From: Cladopsammia gracilis
Lineage: Eukaryota; Cnidaria; Anthozoa; Scleractinia; Dendrophylliidae
DNA length: 64,000 nt
Direction of reading: 5' to 3'
Assembly (NCBI GenBank): GCA_022457155.1
Contig: JAJGOT010000219.1
Coordinates: 248,001-312,000 of the forward strand
Within the stretch, counting starts at the first letter, position 1, and each line of letters opens with the position of its first letter. The position numbers were made by a program, and so were the translations under genes. The notes beneath the pieces are model-generated. The model searched no databases and was not told the DNA's origin. It saw only the letters and a program-made list of their open reading frames with translations. Of the stretch, positions 49,701-58,700 are shown one piece after another.

Positions 49701-52700
49701 AAAATATCTTTTCGATTAAAGGAATCACCACATCGCTCACATTGAAAGGAACTGGCTCCGTGAACTGCTTTCTTGTGTCGTACCAGGTTAGTTTCTGAGA
49801 GAACTGCTTCTCGCAAATATCGCATACGAAAGCCATCCTATTATTATTAACAACTGACTTTGCTTTCCGCTTACTTTTGATCCGCACTCTTCGAAAGCTT
49901 GCTTTGAAATAAATGGAGGTTATATTGAAGTTAAATTTATTTACGTCCTAAACAATACCATTGTGAAATCCTTCTTCCCATTGGTTAACAAGAAAACCTA
50001 TTATGACTTCACTTGGGCAAGTTTAGGCATGTTTAGAGTAAATGAGTGTGTCGTGATTGTCCAATTCCGGGATGTGAAGCAAAATACCTCGTGAAATTAT
50101 CTAATCATCTCACTGATGTGCACCAACTGGATCATATTCAGCGAAGAAAGTAACTACAAGAGGCCAAACTACAACCCAAGGTTAAAGTGGTTATCATGAC
50201 ACGGAGAACAGCAAAGACTCGAGAGTATGTTCCACAAGTAACCATGTTAACCATGTTCATTTTGTAGGAGAATTACAATCTAATGTTTTTAACAGTATGC
50301 AAATACAAACGAGTAGTCCAATTTCCCCTTGAGACAAATAAATCGCAATTAAAAAGAGTAGTTTAAACTCGTGTCATTTCGCAGAGCACTTGCAAAGTTT
50401 CGCTACGTAAAGGATTGTTAGGCTTTAGTTTCTCATTCGATACAAACATAGTGTACTTTCCTTACATTTCCTGAAAGGTTTTCCCTGCATCTCAGCCACG
50501 CTCAAAATTAATTGATATAACGAAAGTTTTCGCTTTAATTGTCCATTTGCTTTGTCTATTGTCCCCCTTAACCCCTTTTAGCTGTTAACATAATAAGAAA
50601 AAGTTATTTTACACGACAAGACATTAACTGATAGGCGCGCGCTATCTTCAGATTTACTGATATCCCGGATGTAATGACCGTTGCGCCTCAAATTTGAATT
50701 TTGCTATGGTGAGAATACTCCAGAAAAAGCGTTTCGCTCGCTTCGTCTAGATCTTTTTATCCTTAAATAATTGAATTCAAACAGTTTTATCGTTTCAAAG
50801 ACAAAATTTCTTTTATTTGAAAAAGAAAAATCGTCTTCACGAGAAATAAAAAACACAAGCGACGAAAAAAGGTACGTTTTTCATGTTTATGTTTGTTAAT
50901 TAATATAAATATGATACGTTTTGAGGCTTTTATAAGTTAACTTTACGTCCGCTTTTACTTACTTAACATAAAAAAAAAACTAAAATAGTAACTTGAACTG
51001 ATCTTAAATAGTTTTCTTTTTTTACTTTCTCTTAGTTGCTCTGTTAGAGAATTAAGCGATTTTTTCCTGTTGTTAGGTTAACCCTATTCAGCCTTGGGGG
51101 GGGGGGGGGGGGCACAAGGTGCCCGCGCTAACTTTCAACATTCATAACTTCTTTGACATGTATTCAAACGCCATCAAACTTTGTGAATTTTCCTAAAATT
51201 TATCTGGCAGCAATTTCATATGACAATTTATTGATCACGTGACTTGATGTTTCCATGGCAACAAGATTTTGACAGCCATATTTTTTTAAATTTGCATATT
51301 TGTACCTTTGAATGAAGAAAAACCAATGTTTATTGGTATAACTTTCACATTTTTACGTCATTTAGCGTTGTTAAGAGGTTTTTAAGAGGTTTTAGAAAAT
51401 TTCAGAAATCCAAGATGGCGGCCGTATAACTAATTACCTAATAACTACGTCATATGACGATATCGTTCCATTGTGCGGACCGCAAAGGAGACAGCTTTGG
51501 ACGTATTATGTACCCTCTTGGTTTCATTGTCAAAGCCTTAATATTCTTGAAGGGGAAGGGGGGGGCACAATGTGCCCCCCCCCCCTCACCAGGCTCAGAA
51601 ACAAGCCCAGGCCGACAAAGACAAAGCTCTCTCTATAGAGACCATTTTTCCTTCCAAACGACCACTATTCTTGGTTTTCACATGACGTCATAAAAATTAA
51701 AAAATCTAAAGTATACGTCCTACAAAGCTGTTTCTAACAGGGTATGCGGATACAAGTGTTATAATCTTTCACAAAAAGTTTCAGGTTTTAGCGATGTTTT
51801 GCTTCCGATTTACAAAGGTTTTAAATATGTCACGCAATTCGTCACGCTATTTCAAATAAGCCGCGAAAATAAACAAAATTGAATCAGCTGAAAGTTATTG
51901 TTTGCATTATAAGTGCTTATAAGCCGAGTTAATTGAGCTTATAGCAAATACAATATTTTTGGATGTGATTTTTGGTTTAATTAAGACTTTGAATTTTTGG
52001 CCGCCATCTTTGTGCCCCTGAGTGGGGCACAAAGATGGCCGCTCCATACATTTCTTACTAAAAATATTAAATACTCGTTCGCCTATAACTCTTGAACGAA
52101 ATGCTTTTACGCTTCAAAATTTGGCCAAGATATGTAGTTTTAAACTCTTTACAATTCCATAAACATTTTGGATTTGAAATCTATTTTTTTAATGCTTCTG
52201 AATTTTATAAGACGTAAGTGAAAGCCAAGAATACACTCAGGAAACAATCGACTTCACGAAGTGCATTATTTGTCAGCTCACATTAGAAAACGAGGATTTA
52301 AATTATCTTACTAAATGTGGAATACCCGCATTAAAAAATGCCCTGAGGGTTAGAAAAGACGATGTCTATGATCGTTTATGGTCAGAAATTGAAAACATTG
52401 AGTCATTTTTGGAAAAGAAACCATGATGCCACAGGGGATGTAGAAGCAACTATACGCACAACGAAAAGACTAGAGAAACATATCAATTGTTTTGACATAT
52501 TGTGTAATAGAATTTTATTCAGATGGTTTGAAAATACATTTAATATCTTTCCCCTATTAGTAGAGGTTCTATTCCCTCGGCTATCTCTAAGTAGACACGT
52601 TAATAAAGTTATTATTAAAGACAGAGGAGGAGGTTAGCATCTGGGGTGATCAGGAGAGGGGAACCAGAAGGTCTACTAAGCCAGTAGATTACAAAACGTG

Positions 52701-55700
52701 CTGTTTTGTTTGTAACAAGAAACTTGATTCGAAACTTGATTATTTATTTAGTAGCTGTTTTTTTTTAAATCACTTTATGTTTGGTAAATACGACTGTAAT
52801 TAGTACAACCCGCCTAGATTAGCTATGCTATAAGCGGGTTTGTAGATATTTAAATTTTATTTCTTTAAATTTAGATCAATTAATTAATGTAATAGTTTTG
52901 AAAACCGATAATAATAAACCTCAAACCTCAAACCTCAAGCTAACCCTCATTGCTACGGAAACGAGACAGCGAGCTGTTCACGAAAAGGCTAAAAACCTGA
53001 ACGACGAAGAAATGCTTTTAAAAGTTCAAGGCTATGGCAAAGAACCAATAGACATGATTGCTGCAGATTTCCGTTACCATAAATCCTGTATGCATACTTT
53101 TATGAACAGGAAACAGCCTACAGTGAAACTGAACGAGTATGACTCAGCCTTCGACGAGCTGGTAACCGACATTTCAGATAGTCTGCTGAAAGACCGGTCT
53201 GCATTTTACACGACGCAGTTGTTAAAAACATACCGGGGATACCTTGCCAAGCGAGGTGCAGAGAACGTGGAGTCGTATAGAAGTGATAGACTTAAGAAAC
53301 GTCTTCAAAATCATTTTGGATCGGACATACAGATAGTAGCTCAAAGAGGGAAAGCTAGTATAGTGTGCTCATCCAATATCACTGATAGAGAGATGCGCGC
53401 TCTTGCTGCTAACCTCCAGAGAGAACTCCAGAAGTCGGACACACAAACAGAATCAGAAGATTCAGACGAAAGATGTCGCAGAGAGCTTTACGAAGAGATC
53501 GGTGCTTGCAAATAGTGAACTGTTTGTTACAGCGAAGCAATTGATAGGAAAGATGAAAGAAAAGCAAAAGGCGCGAGACTGTACATGTAGAAGTGAGTCC
53601 TTTGAGATAACCTATGAATCAGCAGCTAAAACCATTCCAGACGATCTCTACAACCATTTAGCTTTGATGATATGCGACACCGGTGCCCAAGTTAGCCAAA
53701 CAGGAAGAGTGATTCTCACAGAAATTCAGGAACGCATAGTCCTTAATATTGCACAGGAACTGATGGCAAATACAACAACGTTGCCTATGCGGAATCACGG
53801 CACTGGAGCAGACTTGTAACAAGGAGGGAAAAATGTCACTATGAAAGGGAATCACGCAGAGCCCTACTGCCCGTGAAAAGTATGTAAAGACTGCGCCGTT
53901 TCTGACAAAGATTTCTGAAAGTGTTAAAGACATGGCACAGCTGCGGCAGACTTCATCTCATCGTCACGGGGAATCCGCAAGACAAGTTCTTGACGACCAG
54001 AAGCTAGGAGGGAATACTAGAAAGATCGTGAATGAGAAGAAGGTCAATCCATTTACGTCTGCTAATTTCGATTATCTCATTAATATAGCGTCTGGAGAAA
54101 AAGCCCTTCCTCAGAAGTCATCAATGCTCGAGACCTTGGATTGCAAGCCATGAGGAAAGCAAAAGAGGAAGAAAGCTCCAAAATCGTGCCTCCAAAGTTG
54201 ACAACCTTATCCGCTAGGAAGAAATCAGTGCCTTCAAAAGCTCAAAATCTTGTCAAAATCTACCAAGATTGAAGTTGTGTTTCTAGGGTTTTATGTTTCT
54301 TCCAGGCCTGTGATGACCAAACAAGGAATACTGCGTTTTCACATGAATGGACAAAGTACCCTTCATCTCTTTTTGAAGTTGATCCTACAGTAGAACGGGG
54401 ATACAGCATGAGGAAGGGCACCAAGTCGGACTACCTGACTTCTCTTAAGGCACTCATTTCACCCGAAGCTCCGTTGGCAACACTTCCTGCATCAGGTTTC
54501 CCCACTGCCTTTCTTGTTGACGCTATGGCATTTGTGAACCGCTTCCAGTACCTGGGTGCTAAAACATGCATTCGATGAAGTGACGCGGTTGTACGCTAGA
54601 CGAATGTTGAATTTAAAGCCATCACATTGTACCTGTGTACATTTTGTCGGTGATCGATATTTACTTCGGACAAGATAATTCATTAACGGGGGATGAGCGC
54701 CATTGGCGTGATCCGAGTCAGAGAAGTAACGGGAGTACCATCCATCGAGTGCTTTACCCATACAAGACTTCAAGAGTTTCATGAAAACAAAGCAAATCTT
54801 CTCGACTTTTTTTCGTCACCGCTTCAAGAAAATAAGCACTTAATCCCCGATGGTGTGGCATTTTTTCTCGGAGGTACTGTCAAAGAACCTTCTCGTCACG
54901 AACAGTTCTGTCTTAAACGTAGAAAACCTTTCATGCATCGAACATGAAGAGGCAGATACAGGAATCTTTGCACACTTGCACTACAGCGTACAAGATCTTG
55001 GCTGCACAAGAGCGGTTCTACACGCAACAGATATGGAAATCATAAAGCTAGCCATGTATTATTTTACTCGCTTGCCATCGCTCCAGGAGCTTTGGGTTTA
55101 AGCAAAGCCTGATAGCTATCTCCCAGTCCACACACTAGTAGCAGTTTTTAGTAGGAAATATGTGAAAGGCCCCAAAGATCGCACGTCTACCCTCCTCTGT
55201 GCATACGTGTTAAGTGGCTGCGACACAGTGAGCTACCTTTTAAAGCGTGGGAAGAAGAAGGCCGCATCAGTAGCCATTCATATAGTCAGACGCCTGCCAA
55301 CCCTATCAGCGTATGGTGACGATGGCATCTTCGAGCTGACCGAAGACCTCATAAGTGAAGCGACCCTCTTCTTTACCGCACTCTATGGCAGGAAAGGCCA
55401 ATACAAGCTCAATACGCTACGCCAGCACATGTTCGTGTCATCGAAATCAGATTTGATGATGCTTCCCCCTACAGATGATGCCTTCCGCTTACATTTGCTA
55501 AGAGCACTTTATCAACTGGCTGTGTGGGAAGACAGCCCTCCTGTGGCAGAATTATCTAAGATTCTTCCTCAGAAGATGACGATGACACAGTATAACTTTA
55601 GCACAATTTCGCTGAGTTACATTGTTTGTTCAAAACAGAGACAGCGAAAATAAGAAGACTTAGTGAGTGACTGTAGCAGTTATTTGAAACTTTTTTTTTT

Positions 55701-58700
55701 AAATCTCGTGGTCCTCTGAAAGAGTTAAAGGGACACTATCACGAGGGCGCATGCGCCAGTTTCTCGAATCAAAACTTGAAAAGTTCAGCCAGAATTTTTA
55801 CAAGGGAACAGCATGAAATGAAGCTTTTTAGGAATAAAAATTCGAGCCTGTGATCTTTGTGTGAAAAACATTCAAATGGTACCAAAAGTAATCATATTAT
55901 ACTTTGTAAGCTTACAATTTTTCAACTTAAGCTCTTTCTCAGCCAAAATCCAAGATGGCGGCCAAGGTGACGGCCATTTGGGGGTGACGTCACAAGTCCC
56001 CAGCGGTGTTATTAACCACAATAATAACCTTATTTTGCAAAGCACAACAAAAGCAAAGTATTTGCAGTAGAATCTCATCAAATCCTTTAACCTTTCCTTC
56101 CTGTGTCTCGTTGGGGATACGAGCTTCCTTGCACACTGGGGAACTAAAAGAATGTCTTGGCTGCCAGACAGTGCTATCAGAAAAGCTGCTGCTTCAATGT
56201 TGTGCAAGAGTATCAGTACGTCCAACATCAATTTTTGCATAGCTGAATGATCCCTCTTATCAGTTATCAACATTAAAATTTTATATCAAGGTGTCCGCCA
56301 TCTTCCGAAAAAGTTTGGGTCTGGCCCCCTGACTACATACAGATACAGGAAATAAACGAAGAAAAAATGAACACAAGCAGAGCTGAGCTACCGCTTACAA
56401 TTGAAAAATAAAAATGCGATCTGACGGAGGCCAGAAAAAAATCTGCCCAAAACAAACCAGAGGGGAACAAACTGGGCAGGAAATCTAGGTATGAACCAAG
56501 GTTTAAGTTCAAAATGGTTACCAGTCCTTCCTACGAGGCTTGAACAAGGTAAACGAAAACGGCCGCTCCTAAGAAAAAAAAAAACAAAAAACAAAAAGAA
56601 AACATTAAGAAGACCAAACGAAGGTTGGTTCTGAAGCCTAGATGAACAACACGTGATATACGCTACCTTTTATATCCCAGTATGGCTACCCCCGGTGCCG
56701 CTGGCCATGGCCTAGAACTCAGGCCCTGTCGTATCTCGTGCCGTCAGAAATAGCATTAGTAACCACTATAATATACGTCTTTCCAGCGAATATACTTTCA
56801 GATCATTTCAAAACTGCAAAAACAAAATGTGCTAACATTTTTTGAGGAAATCTGAACAACTAATTACAATTTTGATACGGCAACACTGCATAATATATTG
56901 CCAGCTAGTTCGAAGAAAATATATTCTGTATTGTATGGAGTCGCAGAGAAAATATTATTTTCAAACACCGTTATATATTGTATTAAATTTGGAGTGATTT
57001 TTCCCGTCCCGCCATTTTGAAGGCAAAGAGGACCCTGAGGGCAAGGTTTTATTCTAGACTTTTAAAACAAGATATAACAAGAGGCTCCTAGCAGCCTATA
57101 CTCATGCGCATGCGTAAGTTAGTTTCATGATATATTTTAAACATGATAAGAAGATGTCCGACATAGCGAACAGTACTCCTTTCATTCAGTCATCGTTCCT
57201 GCAAACCACGTTGTTTACTATTGATTGTTTTGGAAATGAAGGCTGTACCACAATGAAGGGAATGATTCTTCTAAGTCTTATAGATACCAAACATGAACAT
57301 TGCTAATGTAAGTAGGGTTGTAGGAGACGCTGTCGTGACACTTGAGTAACGCTCTTTTACCGGAAGTGAGAGTAGCCGGAACTCACTAAACGGGAAGTGT
57401 AGTGGCAAAGCTATAAACCGGAAGTGTACAATTTAAAATATGCGTGCATAAATTTGCATGCAAAATCGTGACACAAAAAATAAAAATAATAACAAGAAAA
57501 ACGGAGCCGAAACCTTACCTCATGCCGCTACGCGCATGAGTAATTACACATTTTTGCTTCTGACTTTTTGAATTTACTTTGTAGCATTATTTCCTTTTTT
57601 AAACATTTTACTAAACATTAAGGATGAATCAAAATGTAGCATCTAATTTAAAGTCGTTCTATTTAACAACAGGGACTGTAAATGAGCCTAAATTGTAAAT
57701 AAGAACAAGAACAGTTACGATTAGTAAAACCGGGCTTTAAACGTACATAAGAAATTAAGAATTCGAAGTATACGTGCTAGTCGTGTAACTACTCCACAAA
57801 ATTCACAATGTAAAGTCCATTGCTTTTTGTTTTGTTTCTTAATTTTTTTTTTTTTAAAAAAAACTTTTGTCTAGCATTGAGGAAACCAAGGAAAATAACA
57901 GATTTTGTCTCCACTACACAGCAAATAACACAGTAGTGTGAACCATTTAAGTTTATTTTAGGATACGGCCTGCCGAGAACCAACCCGATCGAGGCATACA
58001 TTGTCGTACAAACAAGCAGTACGTAAATACATACACAACATTATATGTTATGCATCGTATACAATCCTGGTATGTAATCACTACCTTGTGCATTAAAGGT
58101 ATACGCGACTGACAACTGAGCTCCGGCAATAATTGCCGCAAATCTCTATTAACAGAGCTGGGCAACCGCTCACAATAGACGCTACTGCGGTTAAACGGAG
58201 GCCAGAAAAAAAACTATCCAAAAAACCCCTGTGGGGAAAAACATGACAAGAAATCTAAGTGGGAACCATGACCCAAGCTCAAAGCTGTTAGCAGCCCTTC
58301 CTACGAGGCTTCACAGTTCAAACAAGACAAAGTTATACACTAATTAAAATTAATTTCGGTAAAAAACCAAGGGCGAACGGTTGGTTCTGAGGCTTAGATG
58401 AAATCCGCGTGCTTTACTCCTTCATATATACCACTGCATCATTACCCATGATGCTCAGGCCTAAGGCCCATGCCTTAGTTATTTCAGCCTAATTCGCAGG
58501 CTCAATCGTCAGAAATAACATCAATCTGAATTATTGTAATAATTATTATTATTATAGTTTGTCAACTCTCCTCGGTACGTTGTGTATATCTGCTTTATTA
58601 GTCAAGCAGCATGCCAAGGCTGCCCGACTTATAAATTCAGTTTGTTTCTCCGTAAGAAAAGTCGCTGTTTCAAGTAGTCTGTAGCTGCGGCTAAGTGTTT

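Noticed and set aside
45991..49836. A complete Polinton/Maverick
   Set aside because: Only the polymerase is seen; no integrase, ATPase, protease, capsid gene or terminal inverted repeats were found nearby.
51099..51600. G-runs as G-quadruplex regulatory elements
   Set aside because: They are single homopolymer tracts next to gcac palindromes, better explained as simple repeat or repeat-family ends; there is no promoter context.
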